Below, piece by piece: positions 7,413-15,906 of a DNA stretch of 64,000 nt. Numbering within the stretch: position 1 is the first letter of the stretch; every line of letters begins with the position of its first letter. The notes under the pieces were generated by a model. The model was not told the origin of the DNA. It did not search any database and worked only from the letters and a program-made list of their open reading frames with translations. The stretch comes from Alkalihalophilus pseudofirmus (GTDB lineage: Bacteria > Bacillota > Bacilli > Bacillales > Bacillaceae_D): the NCBI RefSeq assembly GCF_029094545.1, contig NZ_CP117835.1:2336001-2400000 (forward strand). The letters are read 5' to 3'. The position numbers and the translations under genes are program-made.

Positions 7413-8522
7413 CTAGTCATCAAATCTTACGCAGTTTCTTACTGTTACATCAGCTTCATCAACATCAATTACCGCTAATGTTCCGCCGCCTTGTGCTGTA
7501 ATGGTCAATTCAACAGACTCGTCTGAATCATCTAGGATTAATGTGAAGTTCGCATTTTGTGGTAATTGACCTGCTAGTGTGAACGTACCAACACCTGTTA
7601 CTGTGAGGGTATCATCATCACATGTAGGATAGTCAAATTGAGTAGCAATAAAGCTGAAGCTTTGATCTATAATGTCTTCAGGTGAAGGATCTACTTGTGG
7701 GAAGTCAACAAAACTAGCTGTTAATGTGCTTCCTGCTAACGTACATTGATCACAAATTGTAGTGTTTAACGTTAGGTTACCTGTAACTGGCGATAACGTT
7801 CCGCTAGCATTAACAAAAATAGTCTCCTCAGAATTAAATAATGAAGCCCCGCCTTGACACTCACAGTTTTCTGGAGGGAAGAACTCTGGACATTGCTGCG
7901 GGAATGTTGGGAATGGACATTCAATCGGTACATCTGGAACTGGGATTGGACGACGAGGTCCGCAGAATTTCGCTTCTACTTCAAGCTTTACTTCTGCTTC
8001 AACTTGAACGTCTTTACACATAATGACATCAAGCATAACCATGTTGCCGAACATATAGTCCATGACAACATTACATTGCACATCAAAAATGTCACAGTTG
8101 ATCTCTGTTCCATCAGGGTAACATAAGATCACATCGTCTACGAAGCTAACTGGAACAGTGAAACTGCAAAGCTCGTCATCGTCACAGAAGAATGTAACTT
8201 GAATTTGAGCGTGGAAGCCAAGAGTTACTATTTGAGCACTTGGGATACCCTCGATATTTGCATCTTGGCTGCTAATGACATTGCAAGAAGTAGAATCTTC
8301 TACTAGTTCACACTCAGCTGATACGATCGAACCTGCAGCACGGCAAGCTTCAATCTCTGCAAAACAATCTTCAGGAATCGGCACCTTGTTACGATCGCGG
8401 TTCGTTAAGATAACCCAGTCGTATACTTTAATTGTGCGAATACATTCTGGCTGCACGTCATTAGGAAGTTGTCTGCCTTGGATAGGCTTTATGTTTTGTT
8501 TGGTTCTATTTTTTTTACTCAT
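7413..8522 (-). CDS. Cys-rich two-domain protein, possible spore-surface structural protein (intact paralog)
   Basis: 369 residues. The N-terminal region (about 17-200) carries ECIRTIKVYDWVILTNRD, a Cys-rich beta pattern (SFTVPVSFVDDVILCYPDG, NCDIFDVQCNVV, VMLDVIMCKDVQVE) and ends in KFCGPRRPIPVP. A Pro/Cys hinge (FPQQCPEFFPPENCECQGG) leads to a C-terminal beta domain (about 240-369) rich in Thr, Val and Asp. The N-terminal part recalls SPOCS/DUF3794-like spore proteins, but this cannot be verified here. No signal peptide is present, as expected for a protein assembled on a forespore from the mother cell. The start ATG has AGGTAGGA upstream. A broken paralog lies at 3902-5013. Confidence 0.8.
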   Translation of the reverse strand: MSKKNRTKQNIKPIQGRQLPNDVQPECIRTIKVYDWVILTNRDRNKVPIPEDCFAEIEACRAAGSIVSAECELVEDSTSCNVISSQDANIEGIPSAQIVTLGFHAQIQVTFFCDDDELCSFTVPVSFVDDVILCYPDGTEINCDIFDVQCNVVMDYMFGNMVMLDVIMCKDVQVEAEVKLEVEAKFCGPRRPIPVPDVPIECPFPTFPQQCPEFFPPENCECQGGASLFNSEETIFVNASGTLSPVTGNLTLNTTICDQCTLAGSTLTASFVDFPQVDPSPEDIIDQSFSFIATQFDYPTCDDDTLTVTGVGTFTLAGQLPQNANFTLILDDSDESVELTITAQGGGTLAVIDVDEADVTVRNCVRFDD

Positions 8523-8564
8523 CCAAACATCCTACCTTTCATTTTTTATTGGGTATTTCATTGA

Positions 8565-8592
8565 CATTCTATGTTAAATACCACCTAAAGGT
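8565..8592 (-). promoter_or_regulatory. candidate sigma-K-like promoter for the Cys-rich gene
   Basis: Read leftward: AC (8592-8591), 17 bases, CATAGAATG (8573-8565), matching AC-N17-CATAnnnTA except for the final base. The predicted transcript start is ~35 bases before the ATG at 8522. It supports late mother-cell expression but is a short motif match. Confidence 0.4.
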
Positions 8593-9031
8593 ACGCCTAC
8601 ATTTGGATATTTGGAAAATTAGGGTATGGTCCAATAAATACTGTCACTTCACTAGTTGATTTACAAGAAAAATGGTAAACAGCTAGTTTTTATATTGTTT
8701 TATATGTCTAGGAACGGAAATAATCGTCAGGATTTATCCTCTATATGTAAATAATCTATTCATGTTCTAGTTAACAAGAGCATCTGCTCTTATAAAGCCG
8801 TATATGTAACCTTACCATTCCTCACGTTTTTCACAATCTGCGATAGAATGCGACAGTACATATAATGAAGCCTTACACGAGTTGAATCAAATGAATAATT
8901 CCTTTAGCATTATTACTTGTGAGATTAATTAATCAGCTTTTTTAAGCGAATATGACCAGATTTAAGCTTTATCAACTAACAACAGAATTAAATGGTTAAC
9001 AGCCAAAAACGAAATGTGGAGATGATACTAC
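8593..9031. other. long spacer before the proline operon
   Basis: About 440 bases with no convincing ORF. It contains a small palindrome (AAGAGCA, 2 bases, TGCTCTT at 8776-8791) and the putative promoter listed below. The T-box consensus that controls some Bacillus proBA operons is not present. Confidence 0.6.
8838..8866 (+). promoter_or_regulatory. candidate weak sigma-A promoter for proC-proB-proA
   Basis: TATAAT at 8861-8866 with CTGCGA 17 bases upstream (8838-8843). A perfect -10 with a poor -35 is what an inducible promoter might show, and osmotically induced pro operons use such promoters; the match alone is weak. Confidence 0.35.
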
Positions 9032-9877
9032 GTGATACAACAGAATGTTGCTTTTATTGGTGCAGGATCGATGGCAGAAGCGATCTTTGCAGGATTGATT
9101 AAACAAAAAATGGTCCGAGCGGAGAATATCTATGTGACAAACCGCTCAAATCTTGACCGCCTGAACCATTTAAAGGAAACGTATGGTGTACAAACGAGTA
9201 CGAATAAAGAAGAAATTTTAAAGAAAGCAGATGTTGTTATTCTTGCGATGAAACCTGTTGGTGTGAAGGATTCAATAGAAGAAATTCGTTCATTCACTTC
9301 AGAAAACCAACTATTCTTATCGGTTCTTGCAGGTATAACAACTGAATATATTTCAGAATTGCTTGGTCACGATGCGCCTGTGATTCGAATTATGCCAAAC
9401 ACGTCAGCTGCTGTTGGTTCATCTGCAACAATGATTGCAGCGGGCGATGGTGTAACAAAGGATCAGCTGACTATTGCAGAGGAACTATTTAAATCAGTCG
9501 GTATGGTTAAAACAGTGCCTGAACATGATATTGACAGCCTTACTGCGATCGCAGGCAGCGGTCCTGCTTATATGTACTATCTTGTTGAAGGGATGCAGCA
9601 ATCTCTTGAGGAGCTTAACCTTGATCAAGATCTAGGAGAAGAAGTCATTTTACAGATGATGCAAGGGGCAATTGATTTAATGAAATCAACAGATAAGTCT
9701 CCTCGTGAACTATATCAAAATGTAAAAAGTCCAGGCGGTACAACAGAAGCTGGATTAAATGTTCTTGAAGACAATGATTATCAAGACATTATTATTGAAT
9801 GTATTAAAGGAGCAGCAAAGCGCTCTCGCGATATTACGAAAGAATTATCAACTGTACGTGAGAAAACACTTAGCTAA
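9032..9877 (+). CDS. proC: pyrroline-5-carboxylate reductase
   Basis: 281 residues, GTG start 10 bases after GGAG. NAD(P)-binding GAGSMAEAIFAG is at residues 9-20, with the AMKP motif and the C-terminal ProC signature (VKSPGGTTEAGLNVLED). It reduces pyrroline-5-carboxylate to proline, the last step of synthesis. It heads an operon with proB and proA; this order (reductase, kinase, phosphate reductase) matches the osmoadaptive proHJA arrangement of halotolerant Bacillaceae, so it may be called proH. No T-box precedes it, which argues for osmotic rather than proline-starvation control. Confidence 0.95.
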   Translation: MIQQNVAFIGAGSMAEAIFAGLIKQKMVRAENIYVTNRSNLDRLNHLKETYGVQTSTNKEEILKKADVVILAMKPVGVKDSIEEIRSFTSENQLFLSVLAGITTEYISELLGHDAPVIRIMPNTSAAVGSSATMIAAGDGVTKDQLTIAEELFKSVGMVKTVPEHDIDSLTAIAGSGPAYMYYLVEGMQQSLEELNLDQDLGEEVILQMMQGAIDLMKSTDKSPRELYQNVKSPGGTTEAGLNVLEDNDYQDIIIECIKGAAKRSRDITKELSTVREKTLS

Positions 9878-9904
9878 TTTTATAGATATACTGGAGTGAA
9901 GAAA

Positions 9905-11032
9905 TTGACAGACAAAAAACGTATCGTAGTAAAAATTGGAAGCAGTTCATTGACTAGCCGTAACGGTGAGATCAGCCTACGTAAACTTGACCGTTTAGTC
10001 GATGAGATCGCACTTATTAAAGAAGAGGGTCATGAGGTCGTATTAGTTTCTTCAGGAGCTGTTGCAGCAGGTTACAGGAAGCTTGGCTTAATTGAGCGCC
10101 CTACTAAACTTGCAGAAAAACAAGCAGCCGCTTCAATCGGACAATGTCTATTAATGGAGGCATACTCTGAGCGCTTCATTTCTCACGGGTATATTGCCTC
10201 GCAAATTTTAATTACGCGCAGTGATTTCTCTGATCAAATGCGTTACATGAACGCACGTAACACGATTCAAGTCTTGCTTGAACGCGGCGTCGTTCCAATT
10301 GTTAATGAAAATGATACGATTACAATTAAACAGCTGAAATTCGGCGATAACGATACCTTGTCAGCAAAAGTAGCCGGCCTTGTCGAGGCTGATGAATTAA
10401 TCATTCTTTCTGATATTGACGGGTTATATGATGACAATCCTAAAACGAATCCTGAAGCTACCCTATTAGAAGAAGTACGTGAAATCACTCCTGAAATTGA
10501 GGCTGCCGCCGGAGATTCTAACAGTGATGTAGGTACAGGTGGAATGAGCTCTAAGATCGATGCGGTGAAAATCTCTTTAGCTGCAGGCATTGAAACGTTT
10601 ATCGGGGATGCGAACAAGTCGAATATTCTCTCAGATGCTGTGCATCATTCAGCTAGAGGAACATATTTCAAACCGGATGAAAAAGAAGACGGTCTTGATG
10701 TCACTCAGCACTGGATTGCATTTAACTCTGGCTCTAAAGGAGAAGTCATCATTGATGATGGCGCCAGAGTTGCGATCACAGAAGAACAAAGCCACCTCCT
10801 CCCTCAAGGCGTACGTGAAGTAAATGGAGACTTTGACTGCGGGGATGTTGTAGTTATACGCCACCTGAATGGCGAGGAAGTTGGCCGCGGCGTTATTAAC
10901 TATTCGGCTGAACAACTGCGTAAAATTAAACGTCTGAAACTTAATGATATACCTGCTGATATAAAAGTGACGAAAAGTGAAGCAATTCGTCAAGATGAAT
11001 TTGTTTGTGTTCCAAGTGTAACTATGTCCTAA
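9905..11032 (+). CDS. proB: glutamate 5-kinase with PUA domain
   Basis: Phosphorylates glutamate, the committed step of proline synthesis. The kinase domain (about 1-255) contains KIGSSSLT, SSGAVAAG, PIVNENDTI and the GTGGMSSKIDA motif; the PUA domain (about 275-375) contains GARVAITEEQSHLLPQGV. The start chosen is the TTG at 9905, 8 bases after GGAG; the GTG at 9896 overlaps that ribosome site. 375 residues. It follows proC by 27 bases and precedes proA by 24 bases. In the osmotic operon this enzyme is ProJ, which is usually less feedback-sensitive; this cannot be judged from the sequence. Confidence 0.95.
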   Translation: MTDKKRIVVKIGSSSLTSRNGEISLRKLDRLVDEIALIKEEGHEVVLVSSGAVAAGYRKLGLIERPTKLAEKQAAASIGQCLLMEAYSERFISHGYIASQILITRSDFSDQMRYMNARNTIQVLLERGVVPIVNENDTITIKQLKFGDNDTLSAKVAGLVEADELIILSDIDGLYDDNPKTNPEATLLEEVREITPEIEAAAGDSNSDVGTGGMSSKIDAVKISLAAGIETFIGDANKSNILSDAVHHSARGTYFKPDEKEDGLDVTQHWIAFNSGSKGEVIIDDGARVAITEEQSHLLPQGVREVNGDFDCGDVVVIRHLNGEEVGRGVINYSAEQLRKIKRLKLNDIPADIKVTKSEAIRQDEFVCVPSVTMS

Positions 11033-11056
11033 AACCGATATAAGGAGAGGATCGAA

Positions 11057-12321
11057 TTGACTACCATCACAAAACCGACTGTTAATGTAGGAGAACAAGC
11101 ACAAAAGGCTCAAAAAGCGAGCAAATCACTCGCTGCCCTTTCAACAAAGCAAAAAGATGAAGCACTTTTAATTATTGCCGATGAACTTGAAGCCAATCAT
11201 TCGTCTATCTTAGAAGAGAACGAGAAAGATTTAGAGCTTGGACGCGAAAAAGGTTATGAGCAAGCATTTATGGATCGCCTGCTCTTAACAAAAGAAAGAA
11301 TTGAAGATTTCGCAAACGGCCTACGCGAGCTAGTTAAACTTAAAGATCCTGTAGGTGAAACCGTTTCTGAATGGACGCTTGAGAACGGGCTGAATGTTAA
11401 AAATGAGCGTGTTCCGCTAGGTGTGATCGGAATGATCTATGAAGCTCGTCCAAATGTAACGGTTGATGCAACAGGGCTTGCTCTAAAATCAGGAAATGCG
11501 ATCGTGTTAAAAGGCGGTTCATCTGCCTTGAATTCTAATAAAGGAATTATCTCCGTTATCCATCGAGCACTTGAAAAAACAAGCATACCAGTTGATGCTG
11601 TTCAATTTATCGCGAGCACAGACCGCGAGGCAACCGAGCAGTTATTTACGATGAAAGAACATATTGATGTGCTTATTCCTCGTGGCGGCGGTTCATTAAT
11701 TGATACGGTTGTACGTAAGGCAACGATTCCGGTGCTTGAGACAGGTGTTGGAAACGTGCATGTGTATGTCGATAAACAAGCAGACCTAAAAAAAGCGCTT
11801 GATATCATGATCAATGCGAAAACAGACCGCCCTGCTGTGTGTAACGCGCTTGAAACAGTAATTATTCACCGTGAGTTTTTCACAGCTCACAAAGAAACAT
11901 TCATTTCAACATTTAAAGAATACAGTATTACGGTTCATGGTGAGCAAGAGGTCGTCAATACGATCCCTGGCGCTGTCCTTGCGAAAGAATGGATTGGGCT
12001 GAAGAATATTTAAGCCTTGATATTGCTCTGAAAATTGTCGATGACATTACAGAAGCCGTCAATCATATTGAGCAATATGGAACGAAACATTCTGAGGCTG
12101 TTGTAACAGAGGACCAAGCTGCAGCCGATCTATTCCTAAATCAAGTGGATGCAGCAGCAGTTTACCATAATGCTTCTACACGCTTTACTGACGGAAGTGC
12201 CCTAGGATACGGTGCAGAAATTGGGATCTCAACTCAAAAGCTTCACGCACGCGGACCTATGGGGCTCCCTGCTCTAACGACAACAAAGCTTAAAATTTCA
12301 GGTTCAGGACAAGTGAGATAA
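11057..12321 (+). pseudogene. proA: gamma-glutamyl phosphate reductase, interrupted by a one-base frameshift
   Basis: ProA reduces glutamyl-5-phosphate to the semialdehyde. From the TTG at 11057 (AAGGAG upstream) the frame runs about 310 residues, including the catalytic-Cys region DRPAVCNALET, to near base 11990. It then leaves the ProA frame and stops at 12013. The rest, [16 protein letters not shown] through [19 protein letters not shown] and [13 protein letters not shown] to 12321, is fully conserved in another frame overlapping from 11989. Adding one A in GAATGG restores a normal ~420-residue ProA. The gene is otherwise undamaged, so this is either a very recent mutation, a tolerated one if another proA exists, or a base-calling error. 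Confidence 0.88.
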
Positions 12322-12333
12322 ATATAGTTAAAT

Positions 12334-12367
12334 GAGATAGAAGCAATTTTCAGCTTCTATCTCTTTA
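12334..12367 (+). terminator. terminator of the proline operon
   Basis: An 11-bp perfect stem (GAGATAGAAGC, 12334-12344, partner at 12353-12363), 8-base loop, followed by TTTATTTA. A weaker AAGCAAT/ATTGCTT hairpin with a T-run follows at 12401-12435. Confidence 0.88.
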
Positions 12368-12517
12368 TTTAGGTTTAGAACAATATAAATCAGGTTAATT
12401 AAGCAATCAAAGGCTCATTCTTTCATTGCTTTTTGTTATGAAATGAATTCACCCTTATAAAGTAAAGGGTTCTTAACCATACTAAGTTGCACATACTAAA
12501 GTAAGGAGCTGAAATAA

Positions 12518-12877
12518 ATGAACACAAATGTCGACCAATTTACGCAATGGCTTGATGAACATAACGGTCAAACTCTTTCTATTCAAAAAGGTGAACATGA
12601 GACAGGAAGCAAAGATGTATTAGATATTGATTTAATTTCACTTGAATTACAATCAGTTGAGGTTCGTTCAGCAAATCAGAACACTCAAGATGATTACCTG
12701 CCTAGCGAAGAAGTCATTTTATACGGTGAAGGCTACATACATGGAGATGAAACTCGCACCCCGCTCCCTGATAATTACTTTGAAATTCCTCTTGATGAAT
12801 CATTCAAATTTCATTCAGATGGAAACGAGATTAAAATAGAGACAGAAAAAGCACTTTATCGGATAAGCACTAATTAA
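12518..12877 (+). CDS. acidic small protein, unknown
   Basis: 119 residues, strongly acidic (many Asp and Glu), no Cys, no signal peptide. It starts with MNTNVDQFTQWLDEHNGQTLSIQK and is predicted mixed alpha/beta with strand-like stretches LISLELQSVEV and EVILYGEGYIHG. The ATG follows AAGGAGCTGAAATAA with good spacing, and a terminator follows, so it is a single-gene unit. The family is not recognised; it is cytosolic by composition. Confidence 0.75.
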   Translation: MNTNVDQFTQWLDEHNGQTLSIQKGEHETGSKDVLDIDLISLELQSVEVRSANQNTQDDYLPSEEVILYGEGYIHGDETRTPLPDNYFEIPLDESFKFHSDGNEIKIETEKALYRISTN

Positions 12878-12900
12878 TAGGAAATTAATGATAGGAAAAT

Positions 12901-12931
12901 AAAAAATTGAGGCATGTCAGCCTCAACTTTT
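12901..12931. terminator. bidirectional terminator
   Basis: Stem TTGAGGC (12907-12913) with GCCTCAA (12920-12926), six A before and five T after; lies between convergent genes ending at 12877 and 12952. Confidence 0.88.
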
Positions 12932-12951
12932 TCCTGCTTCTCTTCTTTTAA

Positions 12952-13167
12952 TTAGTCCTCTTCTGTTTCTGCGGCGCCTTGTTGGCAATTGATGCAGTCA
13001 TTAAAACATTGGTTAAACTGAAACGGATAAAGCGTCCTGCACACGTTAGAACAGAAGTTTGAGCAGCTGCCAGAGCTCCCTTCTGCCGGCGGCTGATATA
13101 GTGGAATTAAAGGCAGGCTTGCTACAACTCTTAATGCTTTGCGTAACTTTCTTCTGCTGATTGACAT
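12952..13167 (-). CDS. small Cys-rich protein
   Basis: 71 residues. A basic, helical N-terminus (MSISRRKLRKALRVVASLPLIPLYQPP) precedes a compact Cys region with seven Cys in ~28 residues (CSNFCSNVCRTLYPFQFNQC, then CINC) and an acidic tail. The ribosome site GGGGGTG is well placed before the ATG. The N-terminus could be a weak signal or anchor segment, though the hydrophobic run is short. Composition suggests a disulfide- or metal-stabilised small protein, perhaps a coat protein; not recognised. Confidence 0.7.
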   Translation of the reverse strand: MSISRRKLRKALRVVASLPLIPLYQPPAEGSSGSCSNFCSNVCRTLYPFQFNQCFNDCINCQQGAAETEED

Positions 13168-13276
13168 CTTTACACCCCCTTTACTTCCACCATATGTTCG
13201 AAATTTGTTAGTGCAAAGACTCTTGTCCTCCTTCTATTTAAAGGGGCGTAAAAATGGTTTTTTTCACATCATAAAA

Positions 13277-13314
13277 AAGCATAGAGCCCCACGATCACTG
13301 TGGCCTCTATGCTT
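13277..13314 (-). terminator. terminator for the DUF3900-like gene
   Basis: 10-bp stem AAGCATAGAG / CTCTATGCTT with extra GCCAC/GTGG pairing inside; read leftward it ends in six T (A-run at 13273-13278). Confidence 0.85.
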
Positions 13315-13333
13315 GCGTACTAATTATATAAAA

Positions 13334-14389
13334 CTATCTCCCTACCCTCTTCAACACTTCCTCTAAATCATCCGGCCTCAAAAATTCTACTGGCGAAACG
13401 CCTTTTTCAAACGTAAATGAATCTCCTTCTATGACAATCACGTATTTACCGTTTACTTTAGCAATATGCAGACATTCACCGAAATCTGATAGCATGGCAC
13501 GCACATCGATATGGTCTAGCTTTAGCTTCAATTCAATCTCTGGTTGATGCTCAATGATCGGTGCAGAAGCTTCTACCACCTGATCGGGCGTCCATTTCTC
13601 CTGCATTTCACGTACAGGCGTATTGGACCATGCTTCAATAAACTCTTCTTCCTGCTCTCTTTCTGGACTTGCTTCTTGATACGTGTCGGCTATATGCTGC
13701 TGCGCCATTTCGATCATTTGATGCTTTACAAGTTCAGGCATTGATTTATTGTATTCCACAAATTTCAAGAAGTCTTCAAAATATCTTGCATGGGAGGATT
13801 GATGAACCTTCAGCTCCCACTCCTCGACCATTCCTTCTTCTGGCATATAAGGGTATTGAATGGATTTCATATTCTTTGTTGTAATCGCACGATTGACATG
13901 ATGAATCAACGTTTTCTCATCCGTAATACTTGCTACCTTCTGTTCAAAATCACATTTTAAAACAAAGACAAAAGGGTCATCCATGTATTTATTCAATTTA
14001 GCTCTAATGACAAGCAAAGCACCGCCGCGGATCGCACTCGTATCCATATAAGCATGAACGAGCTGCTCACTATGGCGTTTAAAATCCTCAGATGTCTCGG
14101 CTAAACGAATCCGATTAAATTGGTTGTAATTAGGATTAGTATCTAGATCATAACCCGGTTCTACGACAAAGCGTCCAATTTTAGTCGGCACCTGCTCTGA
14201 TTTCGGATTTTGTTCTACTTTTCGCTTCGCCACTTTCATTAATTCCCCATCTAAGAAATCTTTTAACGCATGGTTTTCATAAGACGTATGATCGAGTGTC
14301 TGATAATGCTTATATGTCTTATTAGCTTGCTCTCCTTGTCCTTCCACATTGATCACAAAAAATGATAAGTACTGTATCGTAAAATCCAT
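13334..14389 (-). CDS. DUF3900-like Bacillus protein
   Basis: 351 residues, cytosolic, no membrane helix. It begins MDFTIQYLSFFVINVEGQGEQ and contains KRKVEQNPKSEQVPTKIGRFVVEPGYDLD, RGGALLVIRAKLN and a C-terminal strand-rich part (YVIVIEGDSFTFEKGVSPVEFL). The overall plan recalls DUF3900 of Bacillus, whose role is not established, and loosely the nucleoid-associated NdpA family; the assignment is from memory of the family and not from a search. It stands alone between a terminator and a divergent lipid kinase gene. Confidence 0.72.
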   Translation of the reverse strand: MDFTIQYLSFFVINVEGQGEQANKTYKHYQTLDHTSYENHALKDFLDGELMKVAKRKVEQNPKSEQVPTKIGRFVVEPGYDLDTNPNYNQFNRIRLAETSEDFKRHSEQLVHAYMDTSAIRGGALLVIRAKLNKYMDDPFVFVLKCDFEQKVASITDEKTLIHHVNRAITTKNMKSIQYPYMPEEGMVEEWELKVHQSSHARYFEDFLKFVEYNKSMPELVKHQMIEMAQQHIADTYQEASPEREQEEEFIEAWSNTPVREMQEKWTPDQVVEASAPIIEHQPEIELKLKLDHIDVRAMLSDFGECLHIAKVNGKYVIVIEGDSFTFEKGVSPVEFLRPDDLEEVLKRVGR

Positions 14390-14561
14390 TTGATAAACTC
14401 CTTCACGTCAACTGACCAAGTATTCTTCCGTATTATAACAAACCATTTTAGACAATGTCATACTAAATCTGGTCATTTAAAAAAGGACGGATCCTATGTG
14501 TTGAACTCATCTAATAAGGGAATAAGGGGAACTATACACAGTATAGAAATGAGGGATGGAA

Positions 14562-15458
14562 ATGTATAACAAAGCGATGCTGATCTATAACGGCTCTGCC
14601 GGAAGCAATGATATTAAAGCCTCCCTAGCTGAAGCAGTCGAAGGACTTGAGTCTTATATCAATGAATTAACCTTAATGAAAACACTAAAAAAAGGAGATG
14701 CGGAAACCTTTTGTTTAGAGCGTGCATCTCAATTTGATCTTATTATCATTATGGGCGGTGACGGGACAGTACACGAATGTGTAAATGGATTAATCAAGCT
14801 TAAGGAATCGCCCCCTATTTTTATTCTTCCAACAGGCACATGCAATGACTTTGCTAGATCCTTGAACATTCCACTTAAAATAGATGCAGCATGTGAAGCT
14901 TTTGAAGAGGCAAAAATGATCCAATCAGACATAGGTACAGTAAATGGCCGAGCCTTCTCCAATTTCTTTGGGGTAGGACTTATCACAAAAGCATCTGAAG
15001 GGACAAATGATGATCTTAAACAAAGCATAGGGAAGTTCAGCTATTTTGTCAGCGCACTGCAGTCGATGCAACAGGCCGCTCCCTTTTCCTATACTCTCAA
15101 AACAAAGGAAGGTGTAGAAAATGATGAAGCTGTAATGATCCTCGCCATGAACGGTCATTCCCTAGGTACCACCAGTTTATATCACGAAAAATCCAGCCTG
15201 ACAGATGGCTTGTTAGATATTTATCTAATAAGAGAAGCGGGATTATCTTTGTTAAAAAATTTGTTTAATAAGGCTACTTCCCCAACATTCCCTGATGAAA
15301 TGGAAGGAATCGACTTTATCCAGACAAGCTCGTTCGAATTAGAAATTGAGCAAAAAGAAGAAGTTGATATAGACGGGGAAATCTATTTAGAAACGCCAGC
15401 TAGCGTTCATTTAGATCAGAAGTCATTACCGTTTCTATCTTTCTCAATAAACCAATAA
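14562..15458 (+). CDS. YegS/DgkB-type diacylglycerol/lipid kinase (YtlR-like)
   Basis: 298 residues from the ATG at 14562, 6 bases after an AGGG site; an ATG at 14556 directly abuts that site. The catalytic-domain signature IIMGGDGTVHECVNGL is at about 64-79, followed by LPTGTCNDFARSLNIP, the conserved nucleotide/Mg loop. The C-terminal beta domain ends in EEVDIDGE, the usual second active-site motif of this family. It phosphorylates a lipid such as diacylglycerol or a related lipid at the membrane; the substrate cannot be told from the sequence. No partner gene is close. Confidence 0.88.
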   Translation: MYNKAMLIYNGSAGSNDIKASLAEAVEGLESYINELTLMKTLKKGDAETFCLERASQFDLIIIMGGDGTVHECVNGLIKLKESPPIFILPTGTCNDFARSLNIPLKIDAACEAFEEAKMIQSDIGTVNGRAFSNFFGVGLITKASEGTNDDLKQSIGKFSYFVSALQSMQQAAPFSYTLKTKEGVENDEAVMILAMNGHSLGTTSLYHEKSSLTDGLLDIYLIREAGLSLLKNLFNKATSPTFPDEMEGIDFIQTSSFELEIEQKEEVDIDGEIYLETPASVHLDQKSLPFLSFSINQ

Positions 15459-15486
15459 GAATTTTATTGGAAGGCTGCTACACTAG

Positions 15487-15616
15487 TTATTGATTTCCAC
15501 TGCAGGTACTTGCTTTCCGCGAGCGGACCGGGAGCCTCCACGGGCCTTCGCCCTGTGGGGTCACCCTGGTCACACACATCCCCACTGAATTTTCGCACCT
15601 TCCGCTCCAATCAACG
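15487..15616 (+). repeat. dispersed GC-rich palindromic repeat, copy A
   Basis: Alignable over ~130 bases with copy C at 46042-46173: both begin TTGATTTCC, continue CTGCAGG, GCTTTCCGCG, CCGGGAGC, CTGTGGG and end with CTTCCGCT and AATCAACG. The GC content is well above the flanks and no ORF is present. The ends TTGATT and AATCAA are inverted, as in miniature inverted-repeat elements. Confidence 0.8.
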
Positions 15617-15781
15617 GAGAAAAGATGTTGTATAGTGCTCCCATATTAGCAGCTGTTCAGTGATTTAAGCAAACGCAGGCTTGGGTTTAACATTTTAACT
15701 GAGCCATAAATACATCACTCCACGTAATAAGTACAAAATGCAAGTAACCAAGCGGATGAAATATGTGAAGACTTCTGTGGG

Positions 15782-15789
15782 GCCTAGAG
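15782..15789. repeat. 8-bp target duplication of the IS1182-like element
   Basis: GCCTAGAG here and again at 17483-17490, directly flanking the inverted repeats of the element. Confidence 0.85.
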
Positions 15790-15855
15790 GAGGCCACTGA
15801 TAAACCCATGGTTTTTTTAGTGGCCTGAGGAAATGATCAAAAAAATAAAAAATAA

Positions 15856-15893
15856 GGGCAGTTTCTTCTCCGGCCGTGGAGAAGAAACTGCCC
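15856..15893 (-). terminator. hairpin downstream of the IS1182 transposase
   Basis: A perfect 16-bp stem (GGGCAGTTTCTTCTCC and its complement) with a 6-base loop, just after the transposase stop and followed leftward by an A/T-rich tract. It can end transposase transcription and block readthrough from outside. Confidence 0.8.
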
Positions 15894-15906
15894 TTTCTCT
15901 TGATTA

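Noticed and set aside
8593-9031. T-box or other riboswitch before the proline operon
   Set aside because: No T-box consensus, no specifier-type stem and no leader terminator were found.
11980-12020. Programmed frameshifting in proA
   Set aside because: ProA is not known to use it, and there is no slippery heptamer with a clear downstream structure; a plain deletion or read error is simpler.
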